The position numbers and the translations under genes are program-made. Below, piece by piece: positions 21,814 through 32,139 of a DNA stretch of 64,000 nt (within the stretch, counting starts at the first letter, position 1; each line of letters opens with the position of its first letter). Origin of the DNA: Pyxicephalus adspersus (Eukaryota > Chordata > Amphibia > Anura > Pyxicephalidae); assembly GCF_032062135.1 (NCBI RefSeq), contig NC_092858.1:128532585-128596584 (forward strand), in the 5' to 3' direction. A model generated the notes under the pieces. The model made no database searches and had not been told where the DNA came from. It saw nothing but the letters and a program-made list of their open reading frames with translations.

Positions 21814-23184
21814 AGATGTAGAATAGGAAGACAGAGGGCCCCTTTAATGATATGCTAAAGAGCACATATTTTCACTCATTTAAAACTTCTTACAGATACC
21901 TAATAGTTGTGGGGAAGCTTCTGTTCTTCATTGGTATACTGCCTAGTCCTGATCATTCCTCCATACCTCCAGCTTCTCTTTTCTCAACCCCCTTCTTTCA
22001 GCAATGTAATCACTGCTTCAGAATGAATGCAACATCTACCATGGAGCTGCATCAGCCTCGCCTAATATTTGTTGAGTTTTTTCCCCCGGTTGGTTTTTAC
22101 GTTTTTCCTTTTGTTTTTTTTTCTTACAAGAAAATTGTATTTTCCAAGCTGCCTGGCTTATTTCCCCTTTCGATCATCGCTTGAGCATAAAGTAGAATCT
22201 GACTGTCTTTGTTAACCTTCCTCCCACACATACAAACAAATGCTTATGCTAGGAAATGCATTTATGGCCAGTTTCTGAGAAGACAGTTGTAGCAAAAAAT
22301 AGGATAGACGAGGCACTAAGGCGTTCTTTGTGGAAAGCACTGTGACACATAGAGTTCGCCACTTTAATTTATCCTTTGCTGGCAATCAGCAGAGCTTGGT
22401 GATCTCTTCCAGATCTGCCAGATTGTGTCTGTGTGTGTTCAGTGGAAAGCCCTTGGTGAGCATTCTTATCCTCTGCTTGTTCCTGTAACCTCTTCATTTC
22501 TAGGAGCACATGACATATCAATAGAGACCTGCCTGGAAACACTAATAAAGACATACATGTGTGCAAACCTCTCATGTAAACATAGAAACCAGTGCTATGT
22601 ATTCTCCACTGCTGAGATTATGATGCTCCATTTCCATTATTTCAGGAATCAGTCTGCTGTTTGTAAACAGAATACACATGCATGTTGCTATATGCGTATT
22701 TTATTGCAACCCACTTATCACAGGGGATTACTTCCTATCTAATACACCAAACATTTAGGAGAGAGATAATGCAGCACTGCTTGTGGCCAATGCTAACTGC
22801 TAGGAATACAATGACTTGGAAGCAATAGGAAGGTCACCCTACCTAGCAGAACAATGAGTAAGTCAAACACATGCAATGATATTAGGCAAAGAAACAGTAT
22901 GCATTTGCTATATATTGTGTCATTTAGCTCTCTCTGACTACAATACTGGAGGGAACAGCTTTTATAGTCCATACATTGTACAATTGTCAGAAAACAGCAA
23001 AACTACCTGGAGAAATTACACCAGCAAAGAGGAACAGCAATGATAGGACAACACTCACCAACAGAAACAGACTGACAGTTATCACAATAGCTGCTAATCT
23101 ATAATCAATATTGGTGTGGCCGGTTGTCTTGCGGTAGCTGTCAGCTCAAATTATTTCCCTGCATGCTCATATAACAGGCAGGAA
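21814..23184. other. No recognisable feature
   Basis: About 1.4 kb of unique-looking DNA. No supported exon or repeat family. Confidence 0.45.
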
Positions 23185-23189
23185 TATTG

Positions 23190-23392
23190 GTCCTGATTTA
23201 TTAAAGCTCTCCAAGGTTAGAGGATACACTTTTGTCAGTGAAGCTGGGTGATCCAGAAAACATGGAATAGATTTCTTCAGTCATTTGCTAGCAGATGTTT
23301 TAAATCCCAGACCAAATTCATTCCAGGTTTTCTGGATCACTCAGATTCACTTATGAAAGTGTATCCTATCCAGTCTTGGAGAGCATCAGGGC
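23190..23392. mobile_element. Palindromic MITE, 5-bp-TSD family
   Basis: Runs from GTCCTGATTTATTAAAGCTC to GGAGAGCATCAGGGC, with the arms 'gtgatccagaaaacatgg' and 'ccaggttttctggatcac'. The flanks are TATTG (23185-23189) and CATTG (23393-23397). Confidence 0.8.
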
Positions 23393-23446
23393 CATTGTAT
23401 GAGGGCCTACTGAAGGCTAGGAGGTGGGGGCTTAAAAAATGACATA

Positions 23447-23785
23447 CCGTATTTTCCGGCGTATAAGACGACTTTTTAACACCGAAAAATCTGTGCCAAA
23501 GTCGGGGGTCGTTTTATAGGCCGGGTACCGGTACTTACCTGCAGCTTGCTTCACGTCCGGCGTCCCCGCGAGTCCTCCTTCACGTCTGGCATCCTGTGCA
23601 GCTTGCGCGAGTCCTCCTGTGCAGCCTGCACAGGAGGACGTGAGCCTGGATTGGCTCTCCACTAGAACACACCCATTCATTAAAGGAACGCGCCCATTCA
23701 TTCCTTAGAACTAGTAATGCACTGTTCCTTCTGCCTCTCAGTTTTCGCACAAATGCCCAGTCGCCTTATACGCCGGAGAATACTG
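23447..23785. mobile_element. TA-flanked MITE, Tc1/mariner-like
   Basis: A 339-bp element between TA dinucleotides (23445-23446, 23786-23787). The left end CCGTATTTTCCGGCGTATAA pairs with the right end TTATACGCCGGAGAATACTG, giving about 26 bp of near-perfect terminal repeat. The interior has a 'cgcgagtcctcc' direct repeat and an 'aggaggac' inverted pair. Superfamily inferred from the TA target. Confidence 0.82.
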
Positions 23786-23787
23786 TA

Positions 23788-24588
23788 ATTCAGATAGAAG
23801 GAGCTTGTCAGTGCTCCTAATCCAATGGCTTCATTATTAAAAAAAGAATACCAGAACAAACCACTCCCAATAAGGAAGGTAAATATATTATGCTCCTACA
23901 ATATGAAAAAAACATTACCAATGTCACTTTTCACATATTGCCCAAATTTGGAAAATATAGGCAAAAAATACTAACAGAGGTACAAATTAAGGGAAAAATA
24001 TTACCTCTAGAGAAATGTCATACACAGTTAAAGACACATGGACATATGTTTAAAGAATTAAATATGGCATTCACTAAACATTCAGTGTAGGTGAATCAGG
24101 TACTGTAAATATAAACACATGAGCCAGAAAGAAATGCAGTGGTTAGTTCTCTTTTGATTGACAGCTTGACCTGCATGTAAAATATAGAGAAAGAACATTG
24201 GTGCACTAAAAATTAAATGATATACTGTATACTAATTTTTCATATATTAAATGCATCCAAGTAGAAGAATATAAAAGATCCTTAGAAGTCGGTCACACAC
24301 TAATGATCTCAGCTTGAAAAACTTTATTGGTCTCGACTTCACAGTACAAATTCCACAATTAGAACCAATTCTTGGGTATTCATGTCCAAAATGGGACTCC
24401 TGAGAGTGTACAGCCCAGAAAATAAATAAGCTGAGTATACAAGTGTGCCGCCAGCTTATTTGAAAATATGGCACATGAATAGGTTCTATAGCATGCCAAC
24501 ACCTCGAACCCTGAGCACCTGAACTGGATAGAGCTTTTTAAGCAGAGACATCCTCCTCTAAAAAAAAATAATTTCTGCAACTGCCTAA
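23788..24588. other. No recognisable feature
   Basis: AT-rich unique-looking sequence. No supported gene. Confidence 0.45.
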
Positions 24589-24977
24589 AGCGGACCTAAA
24601 CTCAAAAAGCAAAAAGGCACCAGGAAGTAAAATTAATTGACAAAAAAGACATGCAATGCAAATTGTTAAAATATAAAGCCCTGGCTCTTGGTGGCATTTT
24701 GCTTGCGCTCCACACTGTATGTCGCATGACGTATAACGCCACACAGAGCCAGTCGCCAGAGAAAATGTAACTCCTACCACGAAGGAGTTACATCATCAGT
24801 GGCCACCTAATGGCCATAGAGGATCACCGCCTTCATAGAAGTCCACTCTGTCGAATCTGGCAACGAAGCTGGCAACTAAGATGACGCCTTCCATGCGGTC
24901 CTGTACAGTAAAGCATTCTGTGTATAATTGCTGATTGTAAAAGAAGCTCACCACCCACCAAAGAGTTTGGCTCTGCT
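24589..24977. mobile_element. TTAA-type MITE
   Basis: The left end AGCGGACCTAAACTCA follows CTAA (24585-24588, a changed TTAA). The right end GTTTGGCTCTGCT precedes TTAA (24978-24981). The left terminus matches the 62985 and 26331 copies, but the interior differs. Confidence 0.6.
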
Positions 24978-24981
24978 TTAA

Positions 24982-25758
24982 GCACCTCTGGCAGTGTTAG
25001 AGCTTGTCCCAATCCCCATATTTGTCCTTTTGATGGACAGTGTTGTCTACATGTAAATGTGGATAAAATCCATTTGAAGGCACATAATAAAAATCATATA
25101 TTAAATGCTAATGATCACATAAACATATCCAATACAATATGTTTCACTGCTAGGATTCTTTAAGCTTTTTCATAGGTTAGCCGTTTGATTTGCTGATTGG
25201 AATACTGTGAGATATAGAAGGGTTAATGTATAAACACCAACCTGAATAAATCATCCTCTCAAGACGCAGCAGACTCGGTGGCGCTGCTGACACATGTCGG
25301 TATAAAATACACAAATACGAGATAAGAGACTGCATACTTGCATCACTTTGTGAGTGAGCTCAGATATATTAAAATGGCACATTTTAGAGGGACTTCTTTG
25401 CAAAGTGCAGGTTACTGCTATGGGTCCTTCACCCACCATTGGTCTACAATGCAGAGACCACCAAGAAATCTAGTAATAAGATCCTGCTACCAGACTAAAA
25501 AAATGTTATTTATAGGGAACTGATGTTCTGAATCATAAATACACAATCCTAGTAAAGATGATATATTTGCCCAGCTATTTGGAGGAAAAACATTTCTATG
25601 GTTTTATTTCTAGAGACTAACATAGGACCAACATAGGAAATACACAGTTCTGCTTCCAATGCGTTCTATGCTTGGTAACAATGCTCCTATCTTATACATA
25701 TTGGTGGAAATAGAAATTGCAATTTTTTTTAATTCAATGTTTGCATTATTTTTCCATC
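24982..25758. other. No recognisable feature
   Basis: Unique-looking AT-rich DNA between two TTAA-type MITEs. No supported gene. Confidence 0.4.
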
Positions 25759-25762
25759 TTAA

Positions 25763-25958
25763 AGCGGAGCTATCACCACAATTTGTGTTTTGTTTTTTCA
25801 TTAAATTCCATTTAAAAAAAAAAAAAAAAAAAAACAATCTCCCTCCCCTTCTGTCTAGAAACCAGGGCGACGCGGGATAGTATGAAAGACAGTTCCAGGT
25901 GGATCGACGGATCTGGGCAAGCAAATGGGTGTCATTTTTTTTTCACTTCAGTTCTGCT
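25763..25958. mobile_element. Short TTAA-type MITE
   Basis: TTAA (25759-25762) then AGCGGAGCTATCACCACAA. The right end reads CACTTCAGTTCTGCT followed by TTAG. An A-run of about 20 lies inside. The left terminus is shared, in reverse, with the right end of 34629-35067 ('gtggtgataggcccgct'). Confidence 0.65.
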
Positions 25959-25984
25959 TTAGGCTCTCTAAAGGTAATGTCACA

Positions 25985-26326
25985 GCATCTCAATCAGGTT
26001 TAGGTCTGGACTTTTACTGGGCCATTGCTGGTATGCTTGAGATTATTGTCCTGTTGCATAAACAAATTTTGATTGAGCTTTAGCTGTCACATAGAGGGCC
26101 ACACATTTGATTCTAGAATACTTTAAGTATGCCAAATGTGGTGCTCAGCATTATGACCAAACATCTCCACTTTTGGATCTTGTCTGTTCAGATGCAACTT
26201 TGCAATTCTAAGCCATACTGCTATGTTCTTTTTATAGAAAAGAGGCTTTCTCCTGGCAACTCTTCCAAACAAGCCAAAAAACAACAAGCTTGCTAAGTCT
26301 TTTTGTACTGTCATGAACTTTAAAAT
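25985..26326 (-). pseudogene. Tc1-family transposase fragment
   Basis: Reading the minus strand from high to low coordinates gives FGRVARRKPLFYKKN and KLHLNRQ, then KVEMFGHNAEHHIWHT, all characteristic of Tc1 transposases just before and after the first catalytic Asp. Further on comes WPSKSPDLNLIEML (about 25985-26027), the block with the last catalytic residue of the DD34E triad. The region between is shortened and contains stops, and the segment carrying the middle Asp is missing. No activity is possible. A TTAA-type MITE interrupts the N-terminal side at 26327. Confidence 0.82.
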
Positions 26327-26330
26327 TTAA

Positions 26331-26818
26331 TGCGCACCTAAACTCAACATTTTTATTTTACATAAAAGGGTAGACAACTATATTAAGTAAAAACTTAATT
26401 TAAAAAAAAAAAGTGCAGCACTACCCACTTAAAGTCTTGATAGCCTTCCAGGATACCTACGTCACGCATCCTGGGAGGATCTTGGCTTCTGCGCATGCCT
26501 GATATTGGTCATGCACAGAAGGGGCATTTTCCTACACTGAGGGGAAAGAGATGCTGCTGATCTCACGCATGCACAGTGAGATCAGCCCTTTTTTTTCCCC
26601 CTTTACAGCGGGCATGTCACCAGATCTTGCACCTGCGCAATGGGAAATCGAATGACGTAGCAAAAAGACCGGAAAAGAAGACAGAAATTGGAGGCGCCCG
26701 GTGCTTCTTCTGCGCCAGGACGAAGAATTCCGGGAAAGAATGGGACCCGTTAGAGGAATGGTCCAGCACCATCTGCAGGAATAAAGCTAAGTTTGATTTT
26801 TTTCACTTTAGTTCTACT
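26331..26818. mobile_element. TTAA-type MITE, hairpin-bearing subtype
   Basis: Follows TTAA (26327-26330) with TGCGCACCTAAACTCAAC and ends CTTTAGTTCTACT. Inside is a perfect hairpin, GCTGATCTCAC / GTGAGATCAGC, around a CATGCACA-type loop (about 26549-26586). It shares ends and internal order with 45319, 47793 and 62985. It splits the Tc1 relic. Confidence 0.75.
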
Positions 26819-26885
26819 TTCATATGCTGAGGCCTGTGGAATCTGAGATGTAGCATTTTTTTTGCAATTTCTCTGAGCACGTTGA

Positions 26886-27458
26886 GAATTTTTGTCAGTC
26901 ACGTTCGCCGCCCAGCTCCCCAATGATGACTGTCGCCAACTCCCTGCTGTGTGTGACCTTGCCAGCAGAATAGGGGGAGTTCACACAGGGCATTTGGCAA
27001 TAAACACCTAGCGAGCCCTAGCAGCAAGCATGTACACTAACCCTAGATTGTTTTAGGGAGGGGGGTAAGTGCTTTCCCCATTTAGTGAGCAATGGTTGGG
27101 TTAGTTCTTTCCCATAAGACTAGCTTGAGTTAAGGTGGGTTTTTGTTCTCGCTTCTAGTTTCTATACGTTCTGAAGCCCAGAAGTGGACCAAACCTATAT
27201 ATTAGGAAAGTCAGAGAGTTCTTAGCTGCATACTTGGATCAGTAATTCAGGCAGTGCTGGCACAAGGTAATTTTGCAAAAGCCCAAATTGTGCTCCCTTT
27301 AGTGGAAACTACTTTAGTAGCACAGATTGAAGATCCTGTATCTGCCCAAGGTGGCCGCATCTTCTACCCCTGGATTTAAAGAACCTGTTCTAGTTATGTC
27401 TGGATGCAGTAAACATGACAGAAAGGTCAGAGTTTAGGTAGAAATTTCTCCCCCCCCA
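26886..27458. other. No recognisable feature
   Basis: Unassigned DNA with a few CpGs between the Tc1 relic and the H2A pseudogene. No supported exon. Confidence 0.4.
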
Positions 27459-27668
27459 CTTCCCAGTGTTTATGTTCATTGCCTGCTGGGGATGAAGCTT
27501 CCATGTATCTGGCCACCGTCCTGGAATATCTGACTGAGAAGATCGCCCATGACAAGGGCCCCATCCTGTCACCTCCAGCTGTCCACAACAATAAGGACTT
27601 CAACGAGCAGCTGGATGGGGTCACCAATACTCTGGATTTCTGCCCTACATCCAGGCTGTGCTGACAAC
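27459..27668 (+). pseudogene. Histone H2A-derived pseudogene
   Basis: Fragments of the H2A histone fold are readable in order across three frames. LPSVYVHCLL (27459-27488) corresponds to the FPVGRVHRLL segment of helix 1. After a frameshift and deletion, SMYLATVLEYLTEKI matches the helix 2 block. AVHNNKDFNEQLDGVT matches the helix 3/C-terminal block (AVRNDEELNKLLGGVT type). Another frameshift gives SGFLPYIQAVL, matching GGVLPNIQAVL. The histone start, N-terminal tail and the segment after helix 2 are missing. H2A packages DNA as an H2A-H2B dimer, and this copy cannot make a working protein. I see no obvious poly-A tail, so whether it is a processed copy or a decayed gene is undecided. Confidence 0.72.
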
Positions 27669-28039
27669 TAGGATTTGCAGGAAGAGAAGCCAGCTATCTC
27701 AGCAAGCAATGGCAGACACATGAGGGGGTAGCAGGGGAGCTGAAATGCCGTGGATTTGGGGCCCCACTTTTTGCCCAGAGTCCTATTTTATCTAAAATCT
27801 CCCACTGAATGGCAGGCATTATGTTTGTCATGGGGACAGGCCCAAAGCATTATTACCAGGCAAGTGAAGTCTGTAGTATATAGCGCTTCACTCTCGCTGT
27901 TCTCTATACCTCAGAGCACGATTCCCCACCTCAGCTAAACGCTTTACCCTACAAAGTCGGTTTTTTTAATTCTTAGGAATACAGCTCGGCATATGCCACT
28001 GTAAAACAGCATTCAAACAGCCTAAAATAATCCTGCGTG
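27669..28039. other. No recognisable feature
   Basis: Unassigned DNA leading into the CpG-rich block. No supported exon. Confidence 0.4.
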
Positions 28040-28440
28040 CGTTGCAGCAATTGACGTGCTTAGTAAATTGCTCTCCACACGGCACTCGTGCCCTATGCCT
28101 GTACGTGCTGTGCTCCCTGAGAGGCCTGAGCGCTCCCTGAGAGGCCTGAACGCTCCCTCCTCCTCCCTGAGCGCCGCACACATTGCTATGACCTCTGGGT
28201 CAGCGCCCAAGGGCTGTGTGAGGCGGGAGGACGGGCTGACAGACGCTGCAGGCAATCCTATTATGTCCGTGTTCACGCAGCTCCTCAGCCTGATCATCCG
28301 TCAACACACTGATGGAAAGGGAACACATGTGGCAGGCCGGGCTCAGCCTGTCAGGAAAATATTCATTCATGGCTGCTGCGTGCTGGAGTAATGAGGAGCA
28401 CTTATAATGCAGTCCTGTGCTGTGAGGATGCCCAAACCTT
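28040..28440. other. CpG- and GC-rich block, possible exon or regulatory element
   Basis: This block is clearly richer in CpG and GC than its surroundings and has no recognised repeat family. It contains about 2.3 tandem copies of 'gctccctgagaggcctga' (28110-28160). An open frame of 111 codons runs on the plus strand (28056-28391) and a 91-codon frame on the minus strand (28022-28297); neither has clear splice sites or a known domain. The right part (about 28350-28400, 'attcattcatggctgctgcg') looks like constrained non-coding sequence. Function is unknown. Confidence 0.4.
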
Positions 28441-28577
28441 CCTGTGCTGGCCACACACCTTCTTCATGGCCAATTAAGCCATTTTACAACTATTTTATGT
28501 GCGCTATACGGAACAATCACAGCTCATTAGAAGCACGTAAAATAACATTATAACCAATGAAGAACTTCACGTCAAAT

Positions 28578-28889
28578 ATTATTATCCAGTATTTATATAG
28601 CACCAACAGATTACACAGCACTGTACAAAGTCCATAGTCATGTCACTAGCTGTACCTCGATTGGGCTCACAATCTGATGTCCCCCCCATTGTCATATATT
28701 ATTATAGGTAAATTTTTAAGGGGGGGGGGGGCAAATAACCTAACTACATGTTTTTTTTGGAACAAACCCCACACAAACACAGGGAGAACCTGCAAACTCC
28801 ATGCAGATAGTGCCCTGGCTGAGATTTAAAACCTGGGACCCTGCGCTGCTAAGATGGGAGTGCTAACCACTGAGCCAGTACGCTGCCCA
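28578..28889 (-). mobile_element. tRNA-headed SINE with L2-type tail, near full length
   Basis: Read on the minus strand, the head has GGCTCAGTGGTTAGCACTC (A-box-like) and GGTTTTAAATCTC (a decayed B box, normally GGTTCGAATCC). The body follows with 'ctatctgcatggagtttgca', and the 3' tail carries the 'gtgctatataaatac' motif shared with L2. This is the V-SINE type organisation, in which an L2-like tail lets the SINE use L2 reverse transcriptase. A G-run near 28720 interrupts the middle. Confidence 0.85.
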
Positions 28890-28929
28890 AGAGACCAATA
28901 CATTAAAAATCATATTTGCTGCATCTTTA

Positions 28930-29144
28930 GGCCAAGTTCAGATGGTGGGTAGAGAGGACCATTGCCAGCCCCAACCACTGACTTGCTTCTTAATAAATCA
29001 ACATTTAAACATTTGACTGCAGGCAGTACTCAAACCCTCACTACCATTTCATTTATTCCCTACATGTCTCAATCATGTATACAATTCATGGATGTGAAGA
29101 AGATGTGACCACACCACAAACTCACCACCAATCTGAACTTAGGT
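28930..29144. mobile_element. Probable MITE, TTA-flanked
   Basis: GGCCAAGTTCAGATGGTGGG at the left pairs with CTCACCACCAATCTGAACTT at the right, and TTA flanks both ends (28927-28929, 29145-29147). About 20 bp of diverged terminal repeat plus a TWA duplication suggests a Harbinger-like element. Confidence 0.58.
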
Positions 29145-29281
29145 TTAGGGCATCAATATGTGAATGAGAACCCATGGAATACACACTAGAATTGCAATAT
29201 GTGTTTTACTAGTGCTTTATTCAAGCCAGCTGTATATTTCCCATCAGGCTCTAAGAACAAAATGCAACAAAAAATCATAGT

Positions 29282-29390
29282 GGCCCTGATTTATTAAAGC
29301 ACACCAAGACTGGAGAAGATAGACCATTATGGGGGAACCTGGGTGATCCAGCAAAACTGGAATGGATCTTGTCCAGGACTGAAAACATTT
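29282..29390. mobile_element. Left half of 5-bp-TSD palindromic MITE
   Basis: Begins GCCCTGATTTATTAAAGC and includes 'gtgatccagcaaaactgg'. The complementary arm is missing, so only half of the element remains. Confidence 0.72.
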
Positions 29391-29797
29391 GTCAGGAATG
29401 GGCCCTAAAATGGAAGCTCCTCATGGTTATTATGCTGCTGCCAGGGTTCATAAGCTTATTTCATTCACATATAAGGTTCCTGTAAGAAAAAATAAATCAT
29501 GCTAGAAAGTTCTGCTGACAGTGCTTCTATTCTTTGCGCCCTGTAAGAACTTTTGCCAGTCAAATCTTCTGTGTATAACATTTCCGGAAGTATCAGATTC
29601 AGGAGGCCGCTCCTACAAGACTGAGGTGGTAAAGTGGTTGGCATATGAAACCACAGCACAAAGGACCAGACACCCAGTTTTCCCAGAAAGTACTTTAGTT
29701 GCCTTAGCTCTTCAAGAAAGATCTGAGATAGTAGTGGGACAAGAAAAAATAAAACCAATCTTTTTTGCAGGGAGTTCTTTTGGTGGTGAGAGTCTCT
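29391..29797. other. No recognisable feature
   Basis: Unassigned DNA up to the TTAA-flanked MITE. An open frame on the plus strand (29521-29880) runs into that MITE and has no domain support. Confidence 0.4.
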
Positions 29798-29801
29798 TTA
29801 A

Positions 29802-30189
29802 TCTCCCCGGTGGTATTCCCGAGTGTGGCTCAGGGTTAACTTTCAGTGCCAAAAGCGGTAAAATTGCCAGGGAGTTTTAAAGTCCTACCTGGTTCCCATA
29901 TTCCAGCAGCGTCCTCCAGCAGTGCCCGCGGCTTTCTCCAGCGATGCCCGACACCTGCGTCTCCGGTGTGTAAACGTTGGGGACGTGAGGCCAGGGAAAG
30001 CAGATACTGGCGGGGCATCTGCTTGCAAGCCTTGGCTGGAGGGCGGGACCATGAAGCGGGTAGGTGGGACCAGGAAATTCAAAATAATGAGTATTTTTAA
30101 ATGTAACACTTTTACATTTAAACATTTTACATTACATTTTGTAACACTTTTACATTTAAATATACTCATTATTCATACTGCCAGGAAGG
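29802..30189. mobile_element. TTAA-flanked MITE with internal hairpin
   Basis: A 388-bp element between TTAA sites (29798-29801 and 30190-30193). The ends are TCTCCCCGGTGGTATTCCC and ATACTGCCAGGAAGG. Near the right end ATGAGTATTTTTAAATGTAA is mirrored by TTACATTTAAATATACTCAT, with a direct repeat of 'gtaacacttttacatttaaa' in between. The class is piggyBac- or Kolobok-like, from the TTAA target only. Confidence 0.75.
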
Positions 30190-30231
30190 TTAAGTACATC
30201 TCCCTTCCGATTGTGTGCTGCTTCCCCCACC

Positions 30232-30305
30232 TCTTAGATTGTAAGCTCTTCGGGGCAGGGTTCTCTCCTCCTCCTGTGTCACAGTCTGTATCTGTCTGTC
30301 ATTAT
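30232..30305 (+). repeat. L2 3'-UTR fragment
   Basis: Reads 'agattgtaagctcttcgggg' and 'cagggttctctcctcctcctg', matching 14570-14605 of the L2 copy in the same orientation. Confidence 0.75.
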
Positions 30306-31489
30306 GAGCCCCTGGAAGTCATGAGGTCTGGTTACTATATGGAGTGTGTCTGGAATATTTCTATATTAACCCTCCATTGCAATGTAACTATGCCCTCTTC
30401 CTTTCTATATGCCGCACTCACTACAAGAGCAGCCAATCATGGGAGCCACAGCAGTGTCTCGTGGGACAAGAAGATTTGTTATTAGCCTTGTGCAAGCTCT
30501 ATACCAGTGAAAAACTGCATATGTGAGTGCTATTTACCTCAGACGTGGTGAACAACAGCATGGCAAGAGTGGAGTACAGGGGGAAGAAATATAGAACAGG
30601 GTTTAACAAACAACTGAGAAAACTGAGTGGGCAAAGAGAAAGGTTCACTTTAATTGAAGCCACTTTTTAGGCACAAATAAATGTAAAGATCAAAAGTAAA
30701 TGAATGTTTCTATAGGTAAAATCTGTTTTATTGTGGTGGGAAATGAAGGCTTCCACATTTTTAGAATTTATAGGATTTCACAGAAATAAAAGGCTGGCCA
30801 TGGACAGATTTTCTTGCTGAGCACAATGAACAGAAATGTATCTGCCGGTGCTTGCACAAATCTTCTGAACACAAGCACCTACCATGAAACTCGCCCTGTG
30901 GTAACAGCCGGATGACACTTTGATGCTTCCCCACTGCCCATTGCATAACCCTCTGTAAAAAAAAAATGCTTGTGTAATACCAAGCTGCTCCGAATGCTGG
31001 AGGCTCTGATAATTACCAGCGAGGTGATCAGCAATGGCCCAGTAATCTCAAGCAAATCTTCAAAACGAGCACATCATTTGTAATTATAATCCCATTTATG
31101 ACTGCCCCTAGATATGCACTTGGTCTTTGGCGTAGAGGATCGCCAAAGCTGAGGTGAAAATGCAAAAAGATAAGTTAGCTGAAGGATCAACTTCAGGCAA
31201 ACAAAAAGTATACCAATTTAATCTTTTTACATGCCAAAGTATGTACAGTTAATTCTGTACAGCACTGAGTTTTGTACAGTTGGTTACCTCACTTTTTATG
31301 TTATATACATTTTCTATAATAGGTTTAAATAATTAGGTAATACAACCTGAGCATCTTCCTGACTTGGACAGCAACTGATCAGAAGAAGACTGGTAAAGTC
31401 ACCCTTCTACTCTCTCAGGGCTCACAGAAGATTGAAATCAAATGTGGGTACCTAAACTATGTACATATACTAGAATCCTGACACTGCAA
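30306..31489. other. Repeat-poor DNA with a possible conserved element
   Basis: No supported gene. The stretch 30985-31100 ('gcgaggtgatcagcaatggc', then 'ttgtaattataatcccattt') is free of known repeats and has homeodomain-like TAATTA cores, so it is a candidate conserved non-coding element. This is inference only. Confidence 0.35.
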
Positions 31490-31740
31490 ACAATCATTCA
31501 CGATTATTTATAGGGACAGTAGAACAAATGACCACTGTACACACAGTGCTGGTCAGTTATATACAGAAGGCAGAGGGGAGGATGAGTAGGACGAATCTGC
31601 TGCATCCTCCACCACAGAAAGTGAAAGCGGTCATCCCCTGTTGGTTGTTGAAAGATCTGCCCAGTGGATTGCTAACATTGTTGGGAGACTACTGTACACA
31701 TAGGTTTTTGCCTATGACAATCAGGTGACAGTTATCTAGA
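31490..31740. mobile_element. Old, degenerate TWA-family MITE copy
   Basis: Weak similarity to the family: 'ccactgtacacacagtgctgg', a 'cagaggggaggatgag' tract, 'ctgctgcatcctcc', and 'actgtacacatagg' near the end. Boundaries are uncertain. Confidence 0.45.
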
Positions 31741-31907
31741 GTGTATATAGAGCTGTACTCAGTTTCACTTAAAAGTATTTATTTTAAATATTGCATTATT
31801 ACAAATTTTCTGTTTTTTTTATACGTATATAGACAAAGTAAAAGTGCAATAAACACAATGTGCTTCTTTAACTTCTGAAATTGCAGTCAGTGTGAACAAG
31901 GCCTTAG

Positions 31908-32135
31908 GGAAGGTTTAGACCTGCAGCAGAAGCTCTAAGCAACTGGTAACCTTGCCAGCTGCTTGGTCATTCCCACCACCAGCACTTGCACATTTCACAG
32001 TGGGCATCAGAAAGAAGAGCTTAACTGCCCTGCCTTCATTTTCTATTGGGGGTCGCTGGTAGATCCTACATGTAGTGTTTCTCCCAAGCCAGCAATAATT
32101 ATGTTGTAAACTCAGAGCCAGTCTGAACATGGCCT
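31908..32135. mobile_element. Possible MITE, TWA-flanked
   Basis: The left end GGGAAGGTTTAGACCTG (after TTA) weakly mirrors the right end CCAGTCTGAACATGGCC (before TAA). This resembles 28930-29144. The call is tentative. Confidence 0.42.
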
Positions 32136-32139
32136 AAGG

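Larger units (their letters stand above)
25975..26885 (-). mobile_element. Tc1-like transposon relic split by a MITE
   Basis: Two fragments, 25975-26326 and about 26823-26885, read as one minus-strand Tc1-family transposase relic. The interval 26331-26818 is a TTAA-type MITE inserted later. The second fragment continues the relic ('gaggcctgtggaatctgag') where the first stops. Assignment rests on the minus-strand peptides and on remembered similarity to vertebrate Tc1 elements. Confidence 0.78.

Noticed and set aside
28840..28889. tRNA gene
   Set aside because: The A-box-like sequence is the head of a SINE; the B box is decayed and no cloverleaf can be drawn.
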